From Gloeopeniophorella convolvens (Eukaryota > Basidiomycota > Agaricomycetes > Russulales): DNA of 18,763 nt. Of the stretch, positions 8,519 to 18,763 are shown piece by piece (position 1 is the stretch's first letter; each line of letters starts with the position of its first letter). The translations under genes and the position numbers were made by a program. The DNA is taken from positions 1-18,763 of the forward strand of contig WTXD01000195.1 of assembly GCA_022496205.1 (NCBI GenBank), given 5' to 3'. Under the pieces are notes generated by a model that did not search any database, was not told the DNA's origin, and saw only the letters and a program-made list of their open reading frames with translations.

Positions 8519-11280
8519 GGCTAGAATGGATGGACGGGGGTGAGAGGCGGAATGTTGTGGTTGTAGGGATGTGCTGCGGTGAATGCATGTTGGCCAGATT
8601 TTATTGCTGCGAGCAGGGTGTATGACGAGGGGAGGGGCGAAGGGCAACGGACAGCGGAGTGACGGGTGGCGCTCATGCACACCCTCAACCACAACAGAAG
8701 TCGCAGGGCAGCCGTGGGTTGAGGGAACGGAAGCCCGCTAACGTTATTCTCCCGGTCAGCCGGACGACAGCCGGATGCCTTTGCTCTCCAAATCAGGAGA
8801 TTTAGGGTCACTCTAGTTCTCAAACACCGAATCACGCTGAGGCTATCTCAATCAAACTCGTATTAAGACTCTGCATAACCTAGGCGAGAAAATCCAATTA
8901 AAATTGTCAGTGTGGCCTCAGGCAAGGTTGCTGGGATGGGCGTGTAGGACACCCGACCCTGCAGCTGAGCAAATATCTCATGCCAGATTCGCCATCTCGT
9001 CCAGACTCCGACACAGCTAAGTACCGGGAGAGGGCTACGTATATACGCTCTCAGTACGTGATGCCTACGTAGCTGCTTTCGTCGTGCATCGGAGCTGTGT
9101 AAACAAATGAGACGGCAGGCGACGCCGCAGTCCATGTAAAGCCCAGGCCCAAGGGGCGCCAGCCAGCTTGGCCAGCATTCTACGCTCAGCGTTGATGCGT
9201 GCAACCGTCAGTCTCACTTCAACGCAGTAAATCCAGACCAGAAGTGGGATTAGTCGCCCGCGCCTTCTACGTTTCTTCAAAACCTCCAGAAGCCCGGGCT
9301 CACGCTGACTTCTAGTCCTGTATGCTGTCGGTCTCCACCTGTTCAGGCCGGGGCTCCATCGGAAACGCCTTGGGGTCTGCTCGCATTGTACGCCACGCCG
9401 ATGCTGCAGTCTCCGAGGTACAGCAAGGGATATGGGCAACGCGCGGGAACCGCTTCGCGAGGTCGCGCCATATCAGCTAATCTGTCGTGATGAGGCCGCG
9501 CATAAATCCGCGCTGCACTGTAGCCGCATCGTTCTTCAGGTCCATACTCCTCGAGGTGGCTAAGGGATGCCGCCTGTATTCACTATTGGCGCCCTGCAAA
9601 AGAACATATTAAGTACGTATCGACATACGCTGAAGCGACGGGGGATTTCCAATGGGAAGTTTGACTGCCGAGGAGCCATAAGGGAGCGGTTCATGAACCG
9701 ATAACTCGATGGAAGTTGAATGAGGTGCGCCCTTGGAGTAACTTACTTAGTCACGGAACGACTGAGGGACGCCTCAAACCACTGGGCGCCGGTGCCTGCG
9801 AAGATAGTCCTGCACAAAGAGGGCACACTTAGAGGAACCTTTCTCCAGCGCTAGTACATACAAACACATGACCCACCCTGAAACAAGCGCCGGGGTTTCC
9901 ACCAGGGTTCCAAAGTATCCTGGGGCGTGAATGCAGGTAGAGTATCCCTCCTGACTCAAAGGGAAGGTATGGGGAATGCGGTCTTCCGCGAATCAATCTC
10001 GGAACTCTTTGAGAGGGTCATCCCTGCATGCCTCGAAAATGAGCATTCGTCTAACATAAGGGCATGCTGGGGTTAGACTTAGTGCCTGACGATGACATCA
10101 TATGGTCAAGTGCCTCCTTTCGCGAACGAAAGCGTCCCGCACGGTAGTTCGTAGCACTGACAAAAGGATGAGCAAGATGACAGCCGGCGCAGGAACAGAG
10201 GAGATGATCTTTGATCTGACATTACTTGTTGATAAATGGACCAGAGAGCGCGATTCGAAACAGGGTAGAGATACGGGCGAATGCCACGCGACTCCTCGGA
10301 CTGGCAAGGGCTGCACACGGCGTGAATTTTGCCTTTTAGGCATACAAGGCGCCTCAGCAGTCCACGATGTCTACGAATCTGACCGCAAGTACAGTAAGCG
10401 CCGTTGAATTGAACAAACTGCGAACGGAGGTTGCGCACCCGAAATCGCAAAGCAGGCGGTGCCGGAACGCCTAGAACGCAGCGCTGCACGAGGGCAGTCA
10501 GCTTCTGGCTCTGACAGTGGCCATCCCTGAGCCGCCTAGAAAAATCGCGAACGTTGTTGCACTTACTTAACGGCGGGCCCTCGCCGCAGCTATGCGGCCG
10601 AGATTCCACGCTCTGAATGTTCAGAGATGGTTGCCGATGTGATTGAAGATGGCTGTCAAACGCGCCGACGGAGAACGTGCGAACCCATATGATGCTTGTC
10701 CAATCAGGGAAAACGCCGACCAGCGTAGCGGGGTTGCGTGTGCGGTAAGAAAAGACAGAGAGGCGCATGCGAGGTTCCCAGCCACAGCCTCCGGGCTCTG
10801 GGCATCTCCTGCCGACGCTCAGAGATCGCTCACCGTCGTGACAGCGGATTGAACAGCAGAAGAGCAAACTGCGGGCATAACTGACCGCTGCGGCTGACGG
10901 TCCGGCAACGCCGATGCGGGCACCACACCCAAAACCGTCTGGAAGTCGTCGAATACGCTGTCATTTGCAGGCATGGAGTCATGAAGGAGGCTGTTCGGTC
11001 AAAGTCGGCGGGACGCATGCTACAGGAAATGTTCGATCCTGGGTCTGGTGGGGAGGAGTCAAGAGCCGGTGATTGTCGCGAAGGCGCCTGACGGCCCAGG
11101 CACGGGTTGAATCGCACGTGGTGTCGCGAGGGGATCAAAAGGAGGAAAATATTCCTCGCCCCGTTTTGCCTTCAGCTCAGCACCCCCCACGCTTTTGCAA
11201 CGCCTCTGCCGACACGCTCGACCCCGTCGACGTAAATATCTTAGACCCTCAGTCACTCTTTCTTTCCCACCGTCACTATC
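8519..11280. other. Long stretch without a convincing gene
   Basis: The first few hundred bases should contain the promoter of the minus-strand transposase gene, and 8895-8910 is the right copy of the 16-bp repeat. Beyond that there are only overlapping short frames with no recognisable motif. The longest open frame is minus-strand 10867-10106 (253 codons, cysteine- and arginine-rich, no domain recognised). Just before 11281 the plus strand has the CT-rich leader and a TAAATATC element that fit the promoter of the next gene. Confidence 0.5.
8895..8910 (+). repeat. Right copy of the 16-bp direct repeat (CAATTAAAATTGTCAG)
   Basis: It is identical to 548-563 and lies about 380 bp upstream of the transposase ATG, outside both transposon genes. 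Confidence 0.6.
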
Positions 11281-12238
11281 ATGAAGTCCTTCGCTGTTGC
11301 TTCTCTCTTCGCCACCCTCGCTGTCGCTCAGTCTGTGCGTTGCCATCACCATCTCGTGCTGGTCATGTAACCTCTTTGCTAACTCCTTGTTCGATCTTTG
11401 ACAGGCGTCCTCGTCCAATTCGACGTCGAGCTCGAATCCCCTCATTCCCGCGAACATCAGTACAAGTTGCTCGACCTTCTTCAATCAGCTGAACGACAAC
11501 GACTCCCTGTCGGCTTGCCTCGCACCCCTGATCAATGCGACCTCTCAATTCAGCGCGGGTTCCAACGCGACGCAGATTTCCTCCTCCACCATCACCTCCG
11601 CTCTTGGCGCCATTTGCTCTTCCTCAAGCCAATGCGACGTTACCCTCGTCCGCACCCAGCTCACCAGCTTCTACCAAGCCTGCGGACCTGAGCTGACGTC
11701 CGCCAAGAACGACGATGTCCTCCGCTCCTATGATGTCCTCTACCTCCTTCCCGCCCTCCAACAGGCTGTGTGCCAGAAGGACGATTCTGGCGACTACTGC
11801 CTAAACAACATTACAACATCCTCATCCGCTCCCTCTGGCAAGCGCGCGGTTTTCCGCCGTGCAGATGGCTCCCAGGTTGCGCTCATCCCCGACGTGGCTC
11901 AGTACAGCAAGGAGAATATCGCTTTCCTCGGCCTGCAGGCCAACCTCACCTCGGACCAGCTCTGCAACCGCTGCACTGCGAACATCATGAACGTGTACAC
12001 GACCCAGCTTAACGCCGTCCCCTACGCCCCCGGCATCCAGAACAGCGCTCTTCTCGCTGGCCAGCCTACCCTCTACGATGCCGTGAACAGCAAGTGCGGC
12101 GCCGCGCTCCTCGGCGGCCCCGTTCAGGCGGCAGGTGGCCTCGCGACGGGCGCTGCCCCACGCGCGGCTGACGGCTCGCTTGCGCTCCTCGGCTCAGCCC
12201 TCGCTGCCGTGGCAGCCGGTGCCATCGCCGTTCTCTAG
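11281..12238 (+). CDS. Secreted, probably GPI-anchored cysteine-rich protein (DUF7729-like)
   Basis: There are two exons, 11281-11334 and 11405-12238, giving 295 residues. The 70-nt intron has donor GTGCGT, a CTAAC branch site and acceptor GACAG, and falls right after the signal peptide. MKSFAVASLFATLAVAQS is a clean secretion signal. The mature part is Ser/Thr-rich with at least six N-glycosylation sequons (NSTS, NIST, NATS, NATQ, NITT, NLTS) and ten cysteines. It ends in a hydrophobic tail (LALLGSALAAVAAGAIAVL) after small residues, as a GPI-attachment signal does. The pattern CSTFFNQLNDNDSLSACL...CDVTLVRTQLTSFYQACGPEL...YDVLYLLPALQQAVCQKD is what I remember for the fungal DUF7729 family, whose function is unknown. 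The likely site is the plasma membrane or cell wall. Codons are strongly C-ending compared with its neighbours, suggesting high expression. The start is the only ATG that gives a signal peptide. Confidence 0.88.
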
Positions 12239-13452
12239 AGGGCGCTGTGCGTCGTGTCTTGTTTTCCATCGGACTCGGCCATATTCTTTTTGCTTATTTG
12301 CTACAGTATACCCCTGGGGAGATCTACTCTGGCACAACTATGGTCATGACCGTGGATGCGTCATTACATGTTAAACGTTACACGCTTGCTCCTAAGTATA
12401 AGCCGTACCTTTGCTGTGCGAGGTCACGTTCGCGAGGATATACTCGTGTCGCTGGCGCATTTGTATATTCATTGCAATTGAAGCTACATATTTCCTAATC
12501 CCCCATGGTTCGTGTGAAGGACCTTAGTCCCCTAAAAAAAACCTCTTGAGAAGGACAGCGAGGTGGATCTGAACAAGTAGTTTCCTTCGGCGCTCCGTGG
12601 ACACATCTATACAGCAGAGGGCGCCCGTTACGGCGTGTAGCCACTGGTATTTCGGTTGCTACGCCCGCAGGTTCGCGTGGCCTGGCCGCGCCATCAATAT
12701 TCAATCCCATGGCCACAATTGCATCAAGGCCGACTGACAACAGCTGGCAACCTCTGGCGACGAACAACGAGCCTTCAGTCCAATTCGGCTCGCTCCGGTA
12801 AAACTCATGGAAGCCGCATGTACGTAATGCGCATGGCGCGAAAACGCAGACCAGCGCTCGAATCCAGACACCAGGTCCCGGCATTGATGCATCGTTGGGA
12901 GAAAACGCGTTTCCCCCGTCCATGATTCAGCATAATATGTGGCAATCTCATACACGGCATCGTAGCCCTATTGTATTTTCGTGGGACAGTCAAGGGACAG
13001 TTACAGTATGCTATACTACTACAGCCTCTCGGGACGCAGAAGGTTCGGCCGCCGGGACCCAGCTCGTCACATATTCCCGCTAGGCCCAGAGTACCTAGCT
13101 CTCTTCCGTCCCTCCGGCTCAAATATCGAGCCATCTTGTGCGAAAGGGACGTGCCCGTTGTTCGGCATGCTTCCAGCACCCTGCAGCGACGCGCTCGAAC
13201 TTCTTGCGCGGGGCTGTTGGCCCGATATCCGCACGGTCGCCTCCGGCAACCGGGGCCTGCTCTGCGGAGCGCGTGCCCGCATAGCGGAATGCGCTGTCGC
13301 GTCTGCCCAGGGATCTACTCATTCAATCGAGGCGTCAGCTGTGGGGTTAGAAGACGCGCGCAGAGCAGGGCGCTCCGCACCTGGTCCTAGGGTACGAAAG
13401 CTCGGGAGCTCCACGGAGCTCTGGGTTGCTTCCTGCTTCCGCTTGCCAAGCC
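12239..13452. other. Intergenic, no gene recognised
   Basis: This is the convergent space between the plus-strand secreted-protein gene and the minus-strand low-complexity gene, so it should hold both 3' ends. Open frames on both strands (for example minus 12923-12495 and plus 12981-13493) overlap each other and show no motif, signal or spliced extension I could support. Confidence 0.5.
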
Positions 13453-15014
13453 TTATGGGCTCGGGATCGGGATCGGGCCCCGGTTCTCCGTAAGGACGCC
13501 ATATTTTCGTCGAGTTGAACATGGGTAGTTATAGACGGGCGTCATTTTGCGCGGCGGACCGGTGGGTGGCATGGTCCGTTGCGTATGGTTTACGCCCGCG
13601 GGAGGGACCCCTGGGCCCATGAGTGTGCGCTGGGCTTGCGGACCATCTGTACCGGTAAAGTTGAAGCTCTGCATCGCTTGGGAGAAGCTCGGGAATATAT
13701 ATTCAGATAAGGTGCGCTGAGGTCTAGGTAACGGGAGCGCCATCATCGTGGATTGCGGAGCAGGGGCGGCAGTTAAGGAGGGTGGAGTCGACGTGAGCGG
13801 AACCGCATCGTCAACAGGAAAGGATCCTGGAGTTGCATAGGGTCGTGCAACTATCTTTGGCGTTGGTGTCGGCACCGATGGTGTAGCGTCAACAGCGGGC
13901 ACGGCGCCGGGGGCTGGCGTAGCACTGGAGGTTGACGCAGCGTCCTTGGCTGGCGGGGCGGTCGAGATCGCCCTGGGGTGCGAGGCCGGGGTGGAGCTGG
14001 AGGCCGGTGTAGTGTCTACACTGGTGCCAACGACAGATTGCCAGTCCTCAGGGGAGGGGAAGAGGCTGGCGAGATCCAAGTCAGCAATGCCAGGATCACC
14101 TGACGCCATCCCGTCGAGGATCTGTTGGAAGAGCACATTGGGATCGGCGGCCGTGGAGTCTGTCGGCTGCGAGCTAGGACATTGAGCTGTGCCACCGATG
14201 GGAGGACCGTGCTGCGACGAGCCCGGCACTGGCGAGCCTCCCGATTGCGACGACTTCGATGTTCCTTCAAAAAATTCACCCCGAGCACCTGACAAGCTGT
14301 GACCGTTCGTATCATAGCCATGGGATGGACTCGGAAGTATTTTATCTCTCTGGAAAGGTTGTGGCGACACGCCGGTCGGTACCAAGGGCGAGGCCTCGCA
14401 GGGGAGATTGTCCGGTCTCTGACCTGAGGTGGACGGAGTACCGGTGGATAGGGTGCTGTTGGTCGTAGAACGTGACCTACTAGGGGCCCGGGAAGACTGG
14501 ACAGCATCAGATGGTATGAGTACAACACGAAACGTGGGTGGAGGAGCGAGGCTTACAGAGGAAGGTGTGCCAATCACGATGACCTCCGGAGAGGCCCGGG
14601 GCACTGTAGTAGCGGAACTCTTTTTTGCAGCTTTCGTCTTCTTAACTGACGGATCACGCGGGCGGCGGGAAGCACTAGCACTGGTAGCTCGCGTTGACGA
14701 CTTCGTCTTTCTTTGCGGAGGCTGGGACTGGGAGGTGCATCGCGTTTGTATGAGATAGTTAGGGCGTGTATGAGGAGGATGCTCACGGCGCCCGGGTCAT
14801 CGATAGTAGTGCTCTTCGAGGCATCTTTCTTACCGCTGTTGGGGTCGTGCTGTTTGTTTCTGACCTGCCCTTTATCAGCTTTGAGTTGCTCTTTCTCAGC
14901 TTTGAGTTGAGCATAAACTGGGGCGGCAGCGACACCCCCACGACGACGAGGGAAGGGGACTGTCTGCTGCTCGCCGGGTGGCGGCGATGGGAAATTGAAA
15001 AAAGGAGAGGGCAT
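13453..15014 (-). CDS. Low-complexity, probably nuclear protein of unknown function (about 500 aa)
   Basis: There are two exons, 15014-14787 and 14727-13453 (the acceptor could also be 6 nt further on). The donor is GTGAGC, with a CCCTAAC branch site and a CCCAG acceptor; the intron is 59 nt and both exons are in phase 0. The start is the first in-frame ATG (MPSPFFNFPSPPPGEQQ). Residues about 37-58 have a heptad-like run (QLKAEKEQLKADKGQ) that could form a short coiled coil. Basic patches follow (QRKTKSS, SRRPRDPSVKKTKAAKKS), like a bipartite nuclear signal. The rest is a long Pro/Ser/Thr/Ala-rich disordered stretch. One short island mixes acidic and bulky hydrophobic residues (ILDGMASGDPGIADLDLASL, then FPSPEDW), as activation domains do. 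I recognise no family. A transcription-related role is inference only. The gene is divergent from the F-box gene. Confidence 0.65.
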
Positions 15015-15593
15015 GAACAAGATATTCCAACCCAACCAAGGAGTGGTCAGAGGCGAACGCGCAAGTTGAAACTTGAGGCGTGGGATGTAGAGAGGGTACC
15101 CACCGCGTGCAGGGCCCAGATTCACAGACACAAATTCGTGGCCTGACACAAAGGCCGTTAGTGGAACTAGCCAGGCACTCGCCACAAAGTCGCGCTAGAA
15201 TAATCCCCGTTATAGACAAGGGAGATCTACCACCGAAGCCGGGCGGCGCTCCCTCATCGACATCGATGGGACACTCGTCGGAGTGTTCTTAAAGGAGACG
15301 GAAATCTGGCTAGATGTCAGGATGGGGTACGTTTGGGAAACCATAGTCCGGTACCAGGCTGATGGCGTTGAGGACAACGCAGAATGCTACTTGTTAACGG
15401 CACGGTATACCCGACAGATCCTCCAGCGAAAGAGTCCACGTGCTACCTGTACCGAAACCCCAGGTGCACACATTGGGCAATGCCGGTGTAGAAACTGAAG
15501 ACACGGCATTAAAGGTTATCATGTTTCTGACATTTGGGGGTCCATTGCAAGGATGTATGGATGCCTTGAGCGCTGCTATTTTAGCGGTCTTTG
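15015..15593. promoter_or_regulatory. Divergent intergenic region between the low-complexity gene and the F-box gene
   Basis: These 579 bp lie between two divergent start codons, so they must hold both promoters. I see no clear TATA box or known operator. The short open frames here carry no motif. Confidence 0.4.
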
Positions 15594-17555
15594 ATGACGG
15601 TGACCAGTGAAAGTGAAAGTGAGTCTAGCAGCGTAATGAGCGCAACCGGGGCCGGAGGCCGTTCTATGTATCCGCCTGTTGCCGGAAAATCGGTCGCCCG
15701 CGGGAGGGCCGTGGACCGGTCACCGTTGGGTCACCGCGAAGCAAGTTCTTCCCAAATCGACATCCCATCTCCCCAAATGCAGCCTTCGACAACTTCTCCA
15801 TCACTTCTTGTTCTTGCCCCTGAACTCCTCGTCCACATAATCGCCTTCCTACCACCCAAAGATATCTGCACATGCCAGGCCGTATGTCGCAGACTGAACG
15901 CGGTTGTCGACTGCTCGATATACCTACGATACCTTGTGTTTTTTGCAACCGCCGGTGTTCACGAACCCCGCTCCTCGGGGCCCACATCTATATCCCATCG
16001 CCTCTCGTCACTGCAGACTCTGGAGAAGTCATGGCAAGACTCAGTATCCGCAAGGCACCAATTAAGCTGTCTCTACGCAGCTCTGACTTTCTAGACATTT
16101 CGATTCAAGACGATACTCTCGTGGCACTACGGGAATTCGTAGATTGCCCGCCTCTTGAAATTTTACCCCCTGGATGGGACTATGTCGACTTGCGCAAACT
16201 GCCCATAAACGGACAAATAGAACCGTCTTGGACAAGCATTCACTTGGATTGGTGGAAGGACGAGTATACCTCTGGAAGGTCCAAGGTCGTATTCTCCCTT
16301 GCCCTAGAGTGCGACTTGACGATCGCTATAACGTGAGTCCGATCCTTGTCTTGATATGTGCATCAGGTTTACTTTGACAAGATACGAAGAACGCAGTGAT
16401 GCGCTGCGGATCCGCCCCATGGCTTTCTCGACAGGCGCGAGGCACCCTGCCGCAAACGGCGTGGTCTTCTCGGTCCATGCCGGCATGGACGTTGTCAGGG
16501 TCAGCGCAGAGATTGTTGGAGACAACCTCTTCGCGTGGATTGGCTCTAGAGACAAGCGCAGCGCACTGTACCTTGTCTCATGGAAGACTGGTACACATTC
16601 GAAAGTGAGTCTGCTTTACCCTAGTACAACGCTCGACTTGACGCGTGTTGCAGCTCGTAGACGACCCACGAAGCGTATATGGGCAAACCATGACAGTGCT
16701 CTCCGAGAATACATTTGCGCTCTCGAACAAGCAGAAGAGGGTGCTCGAGATTTTCCGTATCGCGCCGCCAGCCAAGGGCGAGTTTCCCCTCCAAGTAGAG
16801 GTGGTCTCCGTCCTCGAGCTGCCGGGTTTACAACATAACATCAAACTACATTCCATCTTTGGGTTCGCCGATCACTACCCGCCCCCGAAGAAAGAGTTGC
16901 GAAACCGGATCCCGCCCCGCACCCCGACTACCATTCACCCACTCTCCACTAGATAGTCTGGCGATATTTCGCGCGACCTTCGTCGACATCTCTTCTGGCC
17001 GGCTTGGCGACCTCATGTTGGTGACGCTCCGCAGCGCGCTCCTCGCATTTACCAGCCCATCCGGTGCACCCATACCATGGGATTCCTGGGGTCCGCAATC
17101 CGTCCGTCTGGAGTTTGGCCAGGAGCACGCGAACGGCTCGACTATTTCCGGGCAGCGTTGGTTGCGTGCCTCCTCGGATAAGCAGCTCTTCCTACGTGAT
17201 TTCAACACCCGCCGCACGCGACAAGCACATGCGCGCGTCAAGCCCAGTGTTGCAAATGGGACGTCGCTGAGCGTGAACGTGGAGCAGAGCGTTGTGCCGC
17301 GGGGCAAGTTTTTCGCTCACGATCTAGTTTCGGCACTGCCGTACGTGGAAACGAGCGTTGCGCTCCCGCCCACGTGGGTCAACGTTGAGAATGGCGTGGA
17401 GCTTGACATGGATGGGGAATGGCTACTTGGTGTCGCTCCGGTATGCGTTATCCTGTCCATTTGGAAGGTCGATACTGACGATGTCGCTCTACCAGGTTGA
17501 GCACTCAGACAAAACGCTGACTACGAACCTGTACCTCTACGACATGGTTGCTTAG
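15594..17555 (+). CDS. F-box domain protein, frame-broken as read
   Basis: It probably acts as the substrate-selecting subunit of an SCF ubiquitin ligase. The start is the ATG at 15594. A Ser-rich leader is followed by an F-box at residues about 73-112 (LAPELLVHIIAFLPPKDICT, then CQAVCRRLNAVVDCSIYLRY). Later parts (SIYLRYLVFFATAG, then RLSSLQTLEKSWQD, then GAPIPWDSWGPQSVRL) match the layout of agaricomycete F-box proteins with a long C-terminal half. Introns: 16333-16381 (or ending 16366), 16605-16653 and 17441-17495; the last exon ends VEHSDKTLTTNLYLYDMVA. Two frame changes have no good intron. One is near 16040, where one base is missing between SWQD and LSIRK. The other is between about 16880 and 16935, where one base is extra in a C-rich run. 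A 62-nt GT-AG interval at 15955-16016 would repair the first, but would delete family-like sequence. The frame breaks could be assembly errors or gene decay. Confidence 0.72.
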
Positions 17556-18265
17556 CGTCAGGAACGTGATAGCAGACTATCTCATTAGCTTTGATTCGAA
17601 CATACCCCATCAATTCCGCCTCGCTTTAGACCTGTAGAACCACGAATCTTCGTATTTACAGTAATTCCTGGCTTCGTACCCTACATAGTTGCTTGCACAC
17701 TTAGACTTAGAGGTGCTATATACCTAATAGTTCCAGGCCGAGCTGATACGTGTAGAATATTTCGTATCATGTATGGAAAGCCATGATGATTGTGGCAGCT
17801 ATTGGAGTCAGCGAGTCGGCAGGCTCATTCGACTGGTCTAGGGTCGTCAGAGGCGACCATAACCCTCATTGTCGCTTGGCTGAGCCTGAGCGCTGAGCTC
17901 TCTTCTCAGAGTCGAAGGCTTCAGTCTTCAATTTTGGACGACTACAGTATCACCGTCGTCCTGGCACCGTTGACATGACGTGCGCTCCCAGGCCCATACG
18001 ATACATGTTCACTATAGAGATGAGCTCGCCTCCCTTTTTCACGCTTTCCTTATCCACATCACCTCATCTCCGCTGGATCGGGGTATCCGTATCCGTGGGT
18101 GCCGAGCAATCTACAGGCTGCCACAGATTCGACGCAGCGGCCGATAATGCAGGCCCTTGACCTCTCGGTGTGTCGGATTACTTGACATTAACCATCTCAT
18201 TCCTGAAGAACCAATATCATCGATTGATAATCTGAGAGCTATACATAATTAAACGGACGCCTATC
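17556..18265. other. Intergenic between convergent genes, nothing recognised
   Basis: This is the 3' flank of the F-box gene and of the minus-strand gene entering from the right. It is relatively AT-rich near 17560-17790, and I see no gene, repeat or RNA in it. Confidence 0.5.
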
Positions 18266-18763
18266 CTATGCTGGCTCCAAGGCGTGATCTACGACCTCAC
18301 CCACAACCTCCACCCAGTTTCCATCAATAGTAGAGCTTACAGACAGCCGCACAGAGGATGCCATTGACCCCCAGGTTTCCCGAAGGAGGCTCAGCAACAC
18401 GCGTTCTACGGTGTCGTGTACCTTCCAAAGAGGATGTGCGTGAACCCTGGATGCCATCGTAAGACGCTGGAGCGCCGGGAACTCCCCGCCCTCGTTGGTC
18501 GATGCCTCCTGCAGCCACGGCAGCCACGAACACAGGGAGGCGGCCGCGGGAACGTCTAGACATATGATATGCGTGATGTCCGGAAAGCGTGCGGCAAGCC
18601 GGCCCCATAGCATTCGGACGTCCGGGCCCTCGACCGCGAGCGTCTGCACGAATCCCGGTGGTAGCTCGTTGCACGCCGCGAGGAGTAGCCGGGACCTGCT
18701 CTCGGGGTGCCACCGGTCGAAGCGTAGGTGCAAGTCGACCTCCGGGAAGTGGTCGTCCGTTCA
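18266..18763 (-). CDS. C-terminal part of an F-box/LRR-type protein (partial)
   Basis: The minus-strand frame is open from 18760 to a TAG at 18266-18268, giving about 165 residues. Phrases such as GFVQTLAVEGPDVRMLWGRL, RFPDITHIICLDVP and FPALQRLTMASRV have the hydrophobic spacing of irregular leucine-rich repeats. They resemble the C-terminal halves of agaricomycete F-box/LRR proteins. No F-box is visible, as it would lie beyond the right edge. A TGA at 18763-18761 is in this frame. The exon therefore probably starts after it, for example at an AG|GTC acceptor near 18743, or the gene is damaged. There is no ATG near the edge that would make this a full gene. The family call rests on pattern only. 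Confidence 0.5.

Noticed and set aside
9065..9439. 124-codon Arg-rich open frame on the minus strand
   Set aside because: It has skewed Arg content and no recognisable family; the overlapping frames look like noise.
10102..10407. 101-codon open frame on the plus strand
   Set aside because: It overlaps the opposite frame above, shows no motif and has no promoter context.
10106..10867. 253-codon open frame on the minus strand in the gene-poor stretch, rich in Cys and Arg
   Set aside because: It is longer than expected by chance, but no domain, signal, splice-supported extension or natural composition is visible, and another frame overlaps it on the other strand. I would accept it only with transcripts or homologues.
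12495..12923. 142-codon open frame on the minus strand downstream of the secreted-protein gene
   Set aside because: No motif or usable splice structure is visible, and it overlaps plus-strand frames of similar quality.
12981..13493. 170-codon open frame on the plus strand
   Set aside because: It runs antisense into the end of the better-supported minus-strand gene; its Gly/Ser tail is the shadow of that gene's GATCGG repeats.
16896..16952. Possible 57-nt intron (GTTGCG...CTAG) to explain the second frame change in the F-box gene
   Set aside because: Its length is a multiple of three, so it does not change frame, and the joined codon is followed by a stop.
1..18763. tRNA, rRNA or CRISPR-like signals
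   Set aside because: I looked for T-loop motifs (GGTTCRANNCC), rRNA-like segments and regularly spaced repeats; none was convincing.

Overview
The window looks like nuclear DNA of an agaricomycete (mushroom-forming basidiomycete) fungus. It has protein genes on both strands cut by many GT-AG introns of about 40-75 nt. It also has a secreted cysteine-rich protein with a GPI-type tail, an F-box gene of the style expanded in these fungi, and proteins of a multi-exon DNA-transposon family I recognise from Agaricomycetes. I cannot name the species.

The left half (about 0.55-8.9 kb) is mobile-element territory. Two genes lie head-to-tail on the minus strand. The upstream one (8518-3551) encodes a large transposase-like protein of about 1267 residues in 12 exons, with a C2H2-like finger at the N-terminus, a second Cys/His cluster in the middle and a strongly conserved core. 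The second (3252-1161, seven exons, about 575 residues) looks like its companion, with a Pro/Ser-rich N-terminus and a conserved VKRxCSSVRN-type block. A 568-bp solo LTR (4304-4871), with a perfect 7-bp terminal inverted repeat and a perfect 5-bp target duplication (AAACC), sits inside exon 11 of the transposase gene. Without the LTR and one AAACC copy, my exon set has a total length divisible by three and stays open end to end. The LTR is therefore the only lesion I can see, and the insertion is probably recent. A 16-bp direct repeat (548-563 and 8895-8910) brackets the two-gene unit, but I found no convincing terminal inverted repeats.

Between 8.9 and 11.28 kb I see no convincing gene. The right half carries host-type genes: a small secreted, probably GPI-anchored protein of the DUF7729 type (+, 11281-12238); a two-exon, low-complexity, lysine-patched probable nuclear protein (-, 15014-13453); and an F-box protein gene (+, 15594-17555), divergent from it across a 579-bp intergenic region. 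The F-box gene appears to need two frame corrections. A minus-strand gene end enters from the right edge (18763-18266), probably another F-box/LRR-type protein. A possible minus-strand gene start leaves at the left edge (229-1).

Coordinates come from reading splice signals and frames by eye. Family names come from memory of motifs, not from searches.
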